A stretch of 43,445 nt of DNA from Pseudomonas capeferrum (GCF_000731675.1 NZ_JMIT01000001.1:637417-680861); one strand, 5' to 3'. Counted from the first letter of the stretch, positions 26,619-34,926 are shown. The notes: generated from the letters alone by a model not told the origin. Made by a program: numbers and translations.

Positions 26619-28343
26619 TCAGCCGTCAAGCAACTGGCCGACCTGCTCGGCCAGCGCTTCAAGGGTGAAGGGCTTGGTCAGCACACGCATGTCCCTATCG
26701 AAGTCGCCTTGGCCAAGCGCCGTGCTCTCGTCGTAGCCTGTGACGAACAGCACCTTGAGCCCGGTGTAGCGCAGGCGCAGCCGGTCGGCCAACTGGCGCC
26801 CGTTGATGCCACCCGGCAAGCCCACGTCGCTGACCAGCAGGTCGGGTGGCGGCTTATTTTCCAGCCCGGCAATCGCCATGGGGCCATCCTCGTACATCTC
26901 CACCTCATGGCCCAGGTCATGCAGCACTTCTGCAATGACCAGGCGCATCGCGCTTACATCCTCGACCACGACGATCCGCTTTGCGGCGCCGCTGCTCGGG
27001 CGCGCTGCCGGCGCCAGGGGCTTGAGCGCGGCAGGGGCAAATTGCGCGTGGTACCTCGGCAGGTACAGCAGCACCTGTGTGCCGTGCCCAAGCGTCGATG
27101 TGATTTTCAACTGCCCGCCGGATTGCCGCACAAAGCCGTAGGTCATCGACAAGCCCAGGCCTGTGCCGCGGCCCAGTGGTTTTGTAGTGAAGAAAGGGTC
27201 CACGGCGCGGCTGAGCGTGTCATCCGCCATGCCGCCACCCGTGTCCTCGACACTCAGGCACAGATAGTCGCCAGGTACCAGTTCCAGCTCGCTGGCGTGG
27301 TCAAGCGTGAGCGAGGTATTGCACAGCGCGATACGGACCCGGCCGCCATTGGGCATGGCATCGCGGGCATTGATGCACAGGTTGAGCAGGGCACTCTCAA
27401 GCTGAGGAGGGTCGATACGTACCGCCCAGAGGGCGTCTTTGCACTGGTAGTCGATTGCGATGTGGGGGCCGGTGCTGCGGCTGATCAGGTCCAGCATGCC
27501 GCTGACCAACTCGGCGACATCCGTAGGGCGAGGTTGCAAGGTTTGCTGCCTGGAGAACGCCAGTAGCCGATGCACAAGCGCAGCTGCCCGTTGCGCAGCA
27601 CCGTGGGCGCTGTCGAGCAGCGGGCTGATCGTTGCTTTGCGCGGGTCGGCTGCAAGCCTGTCTCTGGCCAGTTCCAGAGCGCCGAGGATGCCGCCGAGCA
27701 GGTTGTTGAAGTCGTGCGCGATGCCCCCCGTCAATTGCCCTACGGCTTCGACCTTTTGCGCCTGGCGCAACGCTTCCTCGGCCTTCTGGCTCTGCGCCAC
27801 GGCCAGTTCCACGCGCTGTTCGAGCTCTGCGTTGAGGTGCTGCAGGGCGCTTTCAGCGCGCTTGCGTGCCGTCACGTCACGAAAGATCACCGCAACCTGA
27901 TGATTGTGAGCAGGCTCAATACGGATTGCCGCAAGGCCCAGGCAGCGTTCGGTGGCCAGCAGCTCGTGCTCGAAATACAGGGGTTTGCCGGTGCGCTCCA
28001 CCGTACCGAAATAGTCGAGCCAGACCTCGGCCTCGTTGGGGATCACTTCACGCAGGGTGCGGCCCACCACATCGGGCAGCCCGGCATGGCGGCAGTAAGC
28101 GGGGTTGGCCATCAAGTGCACGTAGTCGCTCAATGGCCCCAGAGGGCCGTCGATGAACTGGATGATGCAGAAGCCTTCTTCCATGTTCTCGAACAGGAAT
28201 CGGTAACCTTCCGCCTCCTGAGTGCGCTCGTGCAACCGCGACAATTCGCTGCTCAACTCGGTATTGCGCCGTTCGAGTTGATCAACCCGTTGGCGTAGAA
28301 AATTCAATTCATCGGTAGTGCTCAAGCGAGAGTCACTGGGCAT
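26619..28343 (-). CDS. Hybrid sensor histidine kinase with C-terminal receiver (copy A)
   Basis: The 574-residue cytoplasmic protein has an N-terminal coiled coil (residues 8-45) and a PAS domain (about 48-165: YRFLFENMEEGFCIIQF to VIFRDVTARKRAE). A HisKA box with phospho-acceptor His210 ([12 protein letters not shown]) and an HATPase domain ([31 protein letters not shown]) follow. A receiver domain with Asp506 ([13 protein letters not shown]) completes it. No DNA-binding or HPt output is present, so it must pass phosphate to another protein or act by contact. It is closely similar to the kinase at 28797-30452 and to the remnant between them, so the locus arose by tandem duplication. Confidence 0.92.
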   Translation of the reverse strand: MPSDSRLSTTDELNFLRQRVDQLERRNTELSSELSRLHERTQEAEGYRFLFENMEEGFCIIQFIDGPLGPLSDYVHLMANPAYCRHAGLPDVVGRTLREVIPNEAEVWLDYFGTVERTGKPLYFEHELLATERCLGLAAIRIEPAHNHQVAVIFRDVTARKRAESALQHLNAELEQRVELAVAQSQKAEEALRQAQKVEAVGQLTGGIAHDFNNLLGGILGALELARDRLAADPRKATISPLLDSAHGAAQRAAALVHRLLAFSRQQTLQPRPTDVAELVSGMLDLISRSTGPHIAIDYQCKDALWAVRIDPPQLESALLNLCINARDAMPNGGRVRIALCNTSLTLDHASELELVPGDYLCLSVEDTGGGMADDTLSRAVDPFFTTKPLGRGTGLGLSMTYGFVRQSGGQLKITSTLGHGTQVLLYLPRYHAQFAPAALKPLAPAARPSSGAAKRIVVVEDVSAMRLVIAEVLHDLGHEVEMYEDGPMAIAGLENKPPPDLLVSDVGLPGGINGRQLADRLRLRYTGLKVLFVTGYDESTALGQGDFDRDMRVLTKPFTLEALAEQVGQLLDG

Positions 28344-28377
28344 CCTTTGCGCTCCATCGCTATCCAGTGGCCGTTGG

Positions 28378-28790
28378 TTAATCAGCCAGGTCGAAAGGTT
28401 TGGTCAGCACGCTGGAAGCCTCCAGTGGCTGACCGTTGCTGAGTACGGCGCTTTCATCGTACCCGTAATGAACAGTACTTTGCTGTGCGGGTGACGTACG
28501 CGGTATTAGGCAATGCCGCCACTCAAGTGGCCAACGGCCTCCATCTTCTGGGCATGACGCAATGCCTCCTCAGCCTTGAGCAGACGTTGTTGGGCCGTGA
28601 CCCGTTCGCTGATGTCGTGGGCGAACAGGTAGGCGCCTTGAACAACGCCATCAGGGGCACGCAAGCAATTGAAGCACAGCTCGTAATGCCGCTGTGCAGC
28701 CCCATTGCCTAAATGCTGGGTCAAGGTGAACTGCTCGCCCGACAGCGCACGTTGCCACAAAGGCTTAACGCGTTCACGGCGAGGGCGAAA
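28378..28790 (-). pseudogene. Remnant of a third hybrid histidine kinase
   Basis: The minus-strand frame from about 28790 reads RRERVKPLWQRALSGEQ through a PAS end (GAYLFAHDISERVTAQQRL) to QKMEAVGHLSGGIA, matching the flanking kinases just before their HDFNNLL box, then stops at 28506. Next, 28490-28378 encodes the end of a receiver domain: KVLFITG, a one-base loss, then YDESAVLSNGQPLEASSVL and TKPFDLAD, stop. The kinase core and most of the receiver, roughly 270 residues, are missing, as is the N-terminus. The intact kinase upstream ends six bases before this remnant. It is a non-functional gene relic. Confidence 0.82.
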
Positions 28791-28796
28791 AGCCGC

Positions 28797-30452
28797 TCAA
28801 CGCAAATACGCGTTAACGCCCAGCAGGCGATCGATGCGCTGCGCAAGTGCCTTGAGCTCGAACGGCTTGCAAAGCACTTCGGTGGGGCCGGCAGGCAGAC
28901 TGCTGGCCACGCTGCTGGTGATGTCATAACCGGTGATCAGTATCACCGGCGCCTCACTGGCAAGGCTTCGGTAGGCCCCGGCGAGTTGCTGCCCATCGAT
29001 GCCGCCGGGCAGGCCGACATCGGTGATCAGCAAGTCCGGCAACGGCCCCTCCCGCAATGCATTGAAGGCGCTAAGGCCGTCCTCGCAAACCTGGACCTCG
29101 TGCCCCAGTTCTTGCAGCACTTCGCTGAGCACCAGGCGCATGGTCGCCTGATCTTCAACCAGCATGATCCGATAAGGCCTGTGTTGCGGCTTTTCGAGGA
29201 TCTCTTCGGGTGCCACACAGGGTGCTGGGGGCGTGATACTTTCGTCCCGAGGCAGATACAGGTGAACGGTGGTGCCTTGGCCCGGCGTACTGTCGATGCG
29301 TAACTGGCCGCCCGACTGGCGCACAAAGCCGTAGACCATCGACAACCCAAGGCCAGTACCCTGGCCCATGGGCTTGGTGGTGAAGAAGGGATCAAGCGCA
29401 CGCTGCATAATGTCCTTGCTCATGCCTATGCCGGTGTCGTCCACGCGGATATGCAAGAACTGCCCCGACGGCAGGTCCATGCTGCTCGCCTGGTCTTTGT
29501 CGAGTTCGGCGTTTTCGCAACCAATGCGCAATGTGCCGCCCAGCGGCATGGCGTCGCGGGCGTTGATGCACAGGTTGAGCAGGGCATTTTCCAGCTGCTG
29601 AGGGTCGATGCAGATCGACCACAGTCCTGCCTGGGTCAGGTCCTGGAAGTCGATGTGCGAATCAATCGAGCTACGGATCAGGTCGTTCATGTCAGCCACC
29701 AGCAACTGCACGTCGACCGGTTGCGCCAACAGTGTCTGCTGGCGCGAAAATGCCAGCAGGCGTTGCACCAGCGACGCCGCGCGCAATGCATTGTGCTTGC
29801 CGACGTCGAGCATCCTGGCAGTGTCGAAGTAGCGCTGTTGGCCCAGGCGTTGCTCGGCCAGCTCCAGTGCGCCAAGCATGCTCCCCAGCAGGTTGTTGAA
29901 GTCATGGGCAATGCCGCCGGTCAACTGGCCGACCGCTTCCATTTTCTGCGATTGGCGCAGGGCTTCTTCGGTTTGGCGCAGGCGCTCCTGCTCGGCAACC
30001 CGTTCGGTGATGTCATAGGCGAACATGTAGCCACCCTGAATGCGCTGCTGCTCATCGCGCAGCGGGTTGTAGCGGATTACGTAGTGGCGCAGGTCGTCAG
30101 GTGGCCCGAGGGAGATGGTATCGATGAATGCTTCGCCGGCCAGCAGGCGCGGCCATACCGGGGCCAACCGGCCCATGATGTCCGGTTGGTTGGCAAGGAA
30201 CTGCGGAATGTAGTCGCCGATCTGTGGCACAAAACCGCGCAAACGCTGGAAGGTTTCGCGGGCAGTGCGGTTGATTGCCACCAGGCGCATCTTTCGGTCG
30301 GCCGCAAACACGTTGGCCAGGCTGCTGTCGACCAGTTGACCGAGCAGTTTGTTGTTGGCCTGCGCGATGTCCTCGCGCTCGGTCAGCAGAGCTTCCAACT
30401 CTGCGACACGTGCCTGCAGCTGCTGGTAGGAGGGTTGAGTGACTGGCGGCAT
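28797..30452 (-). CDS. Hybrid sensor histidine kinase with C-terminal receiver (copy B)
   Basis: The 551-residue protein starts at ATG 30452 ([11 protein letters not shown]); the frame reaches a TTG at 30500, which I reject. It has a short coiled coil (10-45), a PAS domain (about 50-165, [14 protein letters not shown] to [11 protein letters not shown]), HisKA with His183 ([12 protein letters not shown]), HATPase ([33 protein letters not shown]) and a receiver with Asp478 ([14 protein letters not shown]). No membrane helix is visible. The kinase core is strongly similar to copy A, but the sensory PAS domains differ, so the two probably read different cues. It lies 60 bp downstream of the MocR-type regulator on the same strand. 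Confidence 0.92.
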   Translation of the reverse strand: MPPVTQPSYQQLQARVAELEALLTEREDIAQANNKLLGQLVDSSLANVFAADRKMRLVAINRTARETFQRLRGFVPQIGDYIPQFLANQPDIMGRLAPVWPRLLAGEAFIDTISLGPPDDLRHYVIRYNPLRDEQQRIQGGYMFAYDITERVAEQERLRQTEEALRQSQKMEAVGQLTGGIAHDFNNLLGSMLGALELAEQRLGQQRYFDTARMLDVGKHNALRAASLVQRLLAFSRQQTLLAQPVDVQLLVADMNDLIRSSIDSHIDFQDLTQAGLWSICIDPQQLENALLNLCINARDAMPLGGTLRIGCENAELDKDQASSMDLPSGQFLHIRVDDTGIGMSKDIMQRALDPFFTTKPMGQGTGLGLSMVYGFVRQSGGQLRIDSTPGQGTTVHLYLPRDESITPPAPCVAPEEILEKPQHRPYRIMLVEDQATMRLVLSEVLQELGHEVQVCEDGLSAFNALREGPLPDLLITDVGLPGGIDGQQLAGAYRSLASEAPVILITGYDITSSVASSLPAGPTEVLCKPFELKALAQRIDRLLGVNAYLR

Positions 30453-30512
30453 GCTGTTCGATCCGTTGAACAATTCGCACAAACTATAGTCGTGTCTCAA
30501 TGCCCCCAGCCA

Positions 30513-31922
30513 TCAAAATGAACGAATGATGCGCCCCAGGGTCTCCATCGCCCGTTCGGCACCGTCATGCCAGGGGCTACCGTAATTCAGGCGGATGCAA
30601 TTGCCGAAGCGTCGCGTTGGCGAGAAGATCGGCCCGGGCGCAACGCTGATGCCTTGGGCCAAGGCCATGTGGAACAGCTTCAGTGCGTCCATCTGCTCTG
30701 GCAGTTCGAGCCACAGGAAGTAGCCGCCGGAGGGCTGGCTGACCCGCGTCTGTGCCGGAAAGTACCGGGAAATGGCTGCGAGCATGTTGGCTTGCTGGCC
30801 TTCCAGGGCGTAACGCAGCTTGCGCAGGTGGCGGTCATAGCCACCGTGCTGCAGGTAGTCGGCGATGGCTGCCTGGGCGGGCATCGAGGCGCACAGCGAG
30901 GTCATCAGCTTGAGCCGTTCGATCTTCTGGGCGAAGCGCCCGGCGGCCACCCAACCGATCCGGTAGCCGGGCGCCAGGCTCTTGGCGAACGAACCGCAGT
31001 GCATCACCAAGCCCTGCGTATCGAAGGCCTTGGCTGGCTTGGGCGCCTGTTGCGCGTAATACAGTTCGGCATAGACGTCGTCTTCAATCAGCGGCACCTG
31101 GTGGCGTGCCAGCAGCTCGACCAGCGCCTGCTTCTTGGCCTCCGGCATGCTCGCACCCACCGGGTTCTGGAAGTTGGTCATGCACCATACGGCCTTGACC
31201 GGGTGCTTCTCCAGGGTCTGCGCCAGCACGCTCAGGTCCATGCCCTCGCGCGGGTGAACGGGGATTTCCACCGCTTTGAGTTTCAGCCGTTCCAGCACCT
31301 GCAGGCAGGCATAGAAGGCCGGTGCTTCGATCGCCACCAGGTCGCCGGGTTCGGTCACGGCCTGCAGGCACAGGTTGAGGGCTTCGAGAGCGCCGTTGGT
31401 GATCAGCAGCTCTTCCATCGGCAGCATGAGCCCGCCGACCATGTAGCGCAGGGCGATCTGCCGGCGCAACTGGGGGTTGCCAGGGGACAGGTCGGTGACC
31501 ACCATGCGCGGGTCCATTGCGCGGCTGGCGCTGGCCAGCGAGCGCGACAAGCGCTGCAGCGGGAACAGTTCGGGGCTTGGGAACGCCGAGCCGAACGGCA
31601 CGGTGTTGGGGTCCTTGATCGAGTCGAGGATGGAGAAGACCAACGCGCTGACGTCGACATCGGTGGACTCGCTGACCGGTTGCAACGCCTGCGGCTCACT
31701 GAACTGGCGCGGTGCATGGGCGTTGACGAAATACCCCGAGCGCGGCCGTGCGCGGATCAGCCCGCGCCGCTCAAGCAGGTAATAGGCCTGGAACACCGTG
31801 GACGGGCTGACCCCGTGAGTCTGGCTGGCATAGCGTACCGAGGGTACGCGCTGGCCGGGGCCCAGCACACCCGAGCGGATCAGTTCGGCAATGTCGTCGG
31901 CGAATCGTTCGTAGCGTTTCAT
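30513..31922 (-). CDS. MocR-type GntR/aminotransferase transcriptional regulator
   Basis: The 469-residue protein fuses an N-terminal GntR winged helix (residues 1-70; VPSVRYASQTHGVSPSTVFQ) to a fold-type-I PLP aminotransferase-like domain. The PLP lysine is in CGSFAKSLAPGYRIGW, and the substrate-binding NFQNPVGASM and DDVYAELYY motifs are conserved. MocR proteins bind PLP and often an amino compound and act on neighbouring genes. I start at ATG 31922, preceded by AGAAGG; a TTG 13 codons upstream has no such signal. No divergent partner exists here, since the upstream neighbour ccoG runs in the same direction 52 bp away. Confidence 0.9.
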   Translation of the reverse strand: MKRYERFADDIAELIRSGVLGPGQRVPSVRYASQTHGVSPSTVFQAYYLLERRGLIRARPRSGYFVNAHAPRQFSEPQALQPVSESTDVDVSALVFSILDSIKDPNTVPFGSAFPSPELFPLQRLSRSLASASRAMDPRMVVTDLSPGNPQLRRQIALRYMVGGLMLPMEELLITNGALEALNLCLQAVTEPGDLVAIEAPAFYACLQVLERLKLKAVEIPVHPREGMDLSVLAQTLEKHPVKAVWCMTNFQNPVGASMPEAKKQALVELLARHQVPLIEDDVYAELYYAQQAPKPAKAFDTQGLVMHCGSFAKSLAPGYRIGWVAAGRFAQKIERLKLMTSLCASMPAQAAIADYLQHGGYDRHLRKLRYALEGQQANMLAAISRYFPAQTRVSQPSGGYFLWLELPEQMDALKLFHMALAQGISVAPGPIFSPTRRFGNCIRLNYGSPWHDGAERAMETLGRIIRSF

Positions 31923-31974
31923 TCTGGCCTTCTGTCGAAGCCTGGCAGGCAAGGTAGACAAACAGTTTAAGGGA

Positions 31975-33378
31975 TCAGCGGTTCATCGGCGCGACGAAGC
32001 GGCTTTGGGCAACACTGCGTACAGCAGGTTCGTCGCTGTCCTGCACCTCGAAACTCAAGGTCTGCGAGCTGCTGGCGGGACGCTCGGCGAGCATCGCCAC
32101 CGAGACAGGCAGTTCGCTCATTTCGCCGGCCGGGATGATGAACTCGGTCTTGCCCTGCAGGGTGAAGCCGTCGGCGTCCAGCAACCGCAGGTGATAGCGC
32201 TGGGTGCTTTCGGTCTTGTTGATGACTTTGAGCAGGTAGATGTTCTCGATCTGGCCCAGGGCGTTTTCGCGGAACAGGCCACGGTCCTTGATCACGTCCA
32301 GCGACACCATCGGGCGCCACTGCAAGGCAAGCACCAGTGCGCCGACCATCACCACCAGCGCGGCGGCATAGCCCAGCAGGCGAGGCCGCAGCCAGTGGGT
32401 GGTGCCGCCCTGCAGGCTGTGTTCGGACTTGTAACCGATCAGGCCGCGGGCGTAACCCATCTTGTCCATGACCCCGTCGCAGGCATCGATGCAGGCCGCG
32501 CAACCGATACAGGCCATTTGCAGGCCGTCGCGGATATCGATGCCGGTGGGGCAGACTTGCACGCACATCGTGCAGTCGATGCAGTCGCCCAGGCCTTGGG
32601 CTTGGGCGTTGCTGCTTTTCTTGCGCGGGCCACGGGTTTCGCCCCGACGCGGGTCGTAGGCTACCGCCAGGGTGTCTTTGTCGAACATCACGCTCTGAAA
32701 ACGGGCATATGGGCACATGTGCAGGCAGACCGCTTCGCGCAACAGACCGGCATTGATGTAGGTGGCGGCGGTGAAGAACAGCACCCAGAACAGCGCGACG
32801 CCGCCCAGTTGCAGGGTGAACAGCTCCGCCGCCAGGGGCTTGATCGGGGTGAAGTAGCCAACGAAGGTCAGGCCGGTGAGCAGGCCGATGGCCAGCCACA
32901 ACCCGTGCTTCAGTGAGCGGCGGGCCAGCTTCTCCAGGCCCCAAGGGGCTGCGGCGAGCTTGATGCGTTGGTTGCGGTCGCCTTCGCTGATCTTTTCACA
33001 CCACATGAACAGCCAGGTCCAGGTGCTTTGCGGGCAACTGTAACCGCACCACACACGGCCGGCGTAGACAGTGATGGCGAACAGGCCGAAGGCGCAGATG
33101 ATCAACAGCGCCGACAGCAGGATGAAGTCCTGCGGCCAGAAGGTGGCGCCAAAGATATGGAACTTGCTGCTGCTCAAGTCCCACAGCACGGCCTGGCGGC
33201 CGTTCCAGTCGAGCCAGACGGTGCCGAAAAACAGGAGAAACAACAGCCCGGCGAAGCCGATGCGCAGGTTGCGGTACAGCCCGGTGAAACTGCGGGTGTG
33301 AATGCCGCTGTCGACATGGCGTTTGGCGGCGGTGACTACGGGCGCGGCAATCTCGGTAAATTGAATTCTATCGTTCAT
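31975..33378 (-). CDS. ccoG: CcoG-family cytochrome c oxidase accessory protein
   Basis: The 467-residue membrane ferredoxin-like protein has an N-terminal segment and about five membrane helices, including WCGYSCPQSTW. It carries two 4Fe-4S clusters: CIDCTMCVQVCPTG and CIGCAACIDACDG. A C-terminal periplasmic Ig-like FixG domain spans about residues 350-467. CcoG (RdxA/FixG) reduces Cu(II) for assembly of the CuB centre of cbb3 oxidase. It usually sits in a ccoGHIS cluster next to ccoNOPQ; here none of those genes is present, so this is probably a second, dispersed copy. A 12-bp hairpin lies just upstream of the start. Confidence 0.93.
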   Translation of the reverse strand: MNDRIQFTEIAAPVVTAAKRHVDSGIHTRSFTGLYRNLRIGFAGLLFLLFFGTVWLDWNGRQAVLWDLSSSKFHIFGATFWPQDFILLSALLIICAFGLFAITVYAGRVWCGYSCPQSTWTWLFMWCEKISEGDRNQRIKLAAAPWGLEKLARRSLKHGLWLAIGLLTGLTFVGYFTPIKPLAAELFTLQLGGVALFWVLFFTAATYINAGLLREAVCLHMCPYARFQSVMFDKDTLAVAYDPRRGETRGPRKKSSNAQAQGLGDCIDCTMCVQVCPTGIDIRDGLQMACIGCAACIDACDGVMDKMGYARGLIGYKSEHSLQGGTTHWLRPRLLGYAAALVVMVGALVLALQWRPMVSLDVIKDRGLFRENALGQIENIYLLKVINKTESTQRYHLRLLDADGFTLQGKTEFIIPAGEMSELPVSVAMLAERPASSSQTLSFEVQDSDEPAVRSVAQSRFVAPMNR

Positions 33379-33384
33379 GGCTCG

Positions 33385-33416
33385 GTGCTCATCAGGCCTC
33401 GATCAGGCATGAGCAC
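33385..33416 (-). other. Stem-loop in the ccoG leader
   Basis: GTGCTCAT (33385-33392) pairs perfectly with ATGAGCAC (33409-33416). Inside, GCCT and AGGC extend the stem around the loop CGATC, leaving a three-base bulge (CAG). The stem ends six bases before the ccoG ATG, so if transcribed it could affect translation initiation. No clear ribosome site is otherwise visible there. Confidence 0.5.
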
Positions 33417-33499
33417 TATGGCCCCCGAGCTGTTATCAGCACAGGCTCAGGTTTCGCGATAAAAACCGTATCAGATGCGCAGCTGAAGGCCGCCAGGCC

Positions 33500-33739
33500 T
33501 CATATTACCGAGCCTGGAACGCTTGTCTTCAGATGCCTGCGGCTATCCACCGCACCCGCCACGGTCAGGGCATCGGCCTCTGCCTCGGTGATTGGTACGC
33601 GTTGCCCGGCGAGCAGCGCCACCGACATGCGCAGCTGTTCGTCGGTGATGATTTCGATGGCTGGGCCATCGCCTTCCAGATGCACATCGTCGCCGATGAG
33701 GGTGCAGCGGCGGGTGCTTTCGTCGATTTCAACCGGCAT
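33500..33739 (-). CDS. Small conserved hypothetical protein (possibly DUF3203)
   Basis: The 79-residue acidic protein has no signal peptide or membrane segment. AGAGGATG is correctly spaced before ATG 33739, and the frame is coding-like only from there on (MPVEIDESTRRC), although it stays open far upstream through the mgtC region. Its length, start and sequence remind me of the Pseudomonas-restricted DUF3203 family, which has no known function; I could not verify this. It is divergent from mgtC (154 bp) and upstream of ccoG on the same strand. Confidence 0.7.
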   Translation of the reverse strand: MPVEIDESTRRCTLIGDDVHLEGDGPAIEIITDEQLRMSVALLAGQRVPITEAEADALTVAGAVDSRRHLKTSVPGSVI

Positions 33740-33893
33740 GGGAACATCCTCTTGGTGTCGGTTACAGGTTGTGACCGCAGCACATGGCAGGTTGCTGCAT
33801 CGTTCCGCCGGGCGGGCGGCATCGCACTTGTCAGCGCGCAGCGGGTCAACCCTCAGAAGGGCCGCACGCCGAGCCCGGTCGAGGAGCATCACT

Positions 33894-34427
33894 ATGAACC
33901 CCTGGTGGCACCCCATCTGGCAGGCCATACAAGCCGAGTTCGCCGACATCACCGACGAGCGCGAAGTGACCCAGGTCCTCGTGCGCCTGCTGATGGCCGC
34001 GCTGCTCGGTGCGGTACTGGGTTTCGAGCGCGAGCACAAAGGCAAGTCTGCCGGCGTGCGCACGCACATGCTGGTCTCGCTTGGCGCTGCACTGTTTGTG
34101 TTGTCACCGAGCATGGCCGGCGCTGACGAGCAGGCGCTGAGCCGGGTGATCCAGGGCATTGTCGCCGGTATCGGCTTTCTGGGCGCGGGGACCATTCTCA
34201 AGGGTAACGGCCAGGACACCAGCCATGTGAAAGGGCTGACTACCGCTGCCGGGTTGTGGATGACCGCCGCCATCGGCACGGCTGCCGGCATGGGGCGTGA
34301 GGCCACGGCATTGATCAGCACGGTGCTGGCCTTGCTGGTGCTGGGCACGATGCCTTTGCTGGTGGAGAAGGTCGAGAATGTGGATGAGGCGAAGCAGGAG
34401 GAAGAGGAGGAGGGCAGGAAGCACTGA
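33894..34427 (+). CDS. MgtC/SapB family membrane protein
   Basis: The 177-residue protein has an N-terminal MgtC domain with four or five hydrophobic helices and conserved motifs: GAVLGFEREHKGKSAGVRTH, GIGFLGAGTILK and VKGLTTAAGLWMTAAIG. It lacks the long C-terminal ACT-like domain of Salmonella MgtC and ends in a short Glu/Lys-rich tail (EAKQEEEEEGRKH). GAGGAG precedes ATG 33894; the longer open frame upstream is not protein-like. MgtC proteins are linked to low-Mg2+ survival and regulation of the F-type ATPase or phosphate uptake. The stop codon lies inside a hairpin that also serves the opposite-strand crcY RNA. Confidence 0.9.
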   Translation: MNPWWHPIWQAIQAEFADITDEREVTQVLVRLLMAALLGAVLGFEREHKGKSAGVRTHMLVSLGAALFVLSPSMAGADEQALSRVIQGIVAGIGFLGAGTILKGNGQDTSHVKGLTTAAGLWMTAAIGTAAGMGREATALISTVLALLVLGTMPLLVEKVENVDEAKQEEEEEGRKH

Positions 34428-34779
34428 GGGGAGCCTAAGCTCCCCTCAAAGTGATGTTGCCTGCTCTTTTTTATTATTGAAGACTGGCCTTTTGTTGTTT
34501 TTGTAAGCCTGTCTTTGTGTTGCGAGCGACCCCCATGCGGGGTCAAGAGCAAACGTATTTTTTTGAGCGCTGACCTGCTTTCACCATGACTGGTCCGGTG
34601 CTGACTGCTGCTACCTTGAGGTAGTTTTATTGTTCTGTGTCAGACCGCGGGGCGTACCCCTGAAAAGCGTGCCTACTCCAAAAAAATCTGCTTGCTACGC
34701 CTCTGCCGTGTTGTTCTTGTTATGTCAGAGCCGTTACCTGTTGTTTTTATTGGGTGTGTCGTTTTTCTTGTTCTTGTAC
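34420..34779 (-). ncRNA. crcY: CrcY small RNA (Hfq/Crc-sequestering)
   Basis: The minus strand of this protein-free gap carries six A-rich CA motifs (AAnAAnAA type): near 34761-34777 (ACAAGAACAAGAAAAAC), 34738-34754 (AATAAAAACAACAG), 34708-34724 (ATAACAAGAACAACAC), 34624-34638 (AGAACAATAAAAC), 34490-34507 (ACAAAAACAACAAAA) and 34465-34481 (CAATAATAAAAAAG). A sigma-54 promoter sits at the right end and a hairpin at the left, giving about 360 nt, close to the roughly 370 nt I recall for CrcY. In P. putida KT2440 I recall crcY lying between the mvaB and mgtC-type genes, as here. It titrates the Hfq/Crc repressor complex and so relieves catabolite repression. The ends are estimates. Confidence 0.88.
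34426..34447. terminator. Bidirectional terminator between mgtC and crcY
   Basis: GAGGGGAGC (34426-34434) and GCTCCCCTC (34439-34447) form a perfect 9-bp stem with a CTAA loop. It overlaps the mgtC stop (34425-34427). A T-rich stretch on the plus strand lies about 18 bases later. On the minus strand it falls where a CrcY-sized transcript would end. Confidence 0.7.
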
Positions 34780-34788
34780 CAAAGATAT

Positions 34789-34804
34789 AGCAGGGCCCGT
34801 GCCA
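34789..34804 (-). promoter_or_regulatory. Sigma-54 promoter of crcY
   Basis: On the minus strand the sequence reads TGGCACGGGCCCTGCT, with the invariant GG and GC dinucleotides separated by exactly ten bases, as RpoN promoters require. The start point would be about 34779. CrcY and CrcZ are known to depend on RpoN and the activator CbrB. Confidence 0.85.
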
Positions 34805-34823
34805 ACTTTTGCAAACCCTTTAA

Positions 34824-34836
34824 AATCAATCACTTA
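34824..34836. promoter_or_regulatory. IHF site upstream of crcY promoter
   Basis: AATCAATCACTTA matches the IHF consensus WATCAANNNNTTR at every specified base. It lies between the sigma-54 promoter and the candidate activator site, where IHF bends DNA to bring the activator to polymerase. IHF use at this promoter is inferred. Confidence 0.65.
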
Positions 34837-34885
34837 AGCGTTTACGGAAAAACACCGAGCCTGAAATTTTGTCGATTTGTTTCCC

Positions 34886-34926
34886 TGTTACCCGATTTTT
34901 TGCTGTGAAACGTGGGGGAGGTAACA
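34886..34926. promoter_or_regulatory. Candidate CbrB upstream activating sequence
   Basis: TGTTAC (34886-34891) and GTAACA (34921-34926) form an inverted pair 29 bases apart, about 80-120 bp upstream of the sigma-54 promoter. This is the half-site type I recall for CbrB at crcZ/crcY, but the spacing is wider than a simple dimer site. The right half-site is the loop of a hairpin at 34912-34936 that follows the mvaB stop. Confidence 0.5.

Noticed and set aside
28506..28760. 84-codon minus-strand frame as a stand-alone small PAS protein
   Set aside because: It ends exactly where the neighbouring kinases continue with HDFNNLL and is followed by a receiver tail, so it is part of a pseudogene.
33440..33480. 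ANR (Fnr-type) box upstream of ccoG
   Set aside because: The best stretch, around CGATAAAAACCGTATCAG, does not fit TTGAT-N4-ATCAA.
33740..34552. Long minus-strand extension of the small-protein frame opposite mgtC
   Set aside because: It is antisense to mgtC and low-complexity Ser/Pro; the real start with a ribosome site is at 33739.
34630..34908. Open frame of 92 codons on the plus strand in the mgtC-mvaB gap
   Set aside because: It is Phe/Leu/Ser-rich only because the opposite strand is A-rich crcY; no ribosome site and it crosses the crcY promoter.
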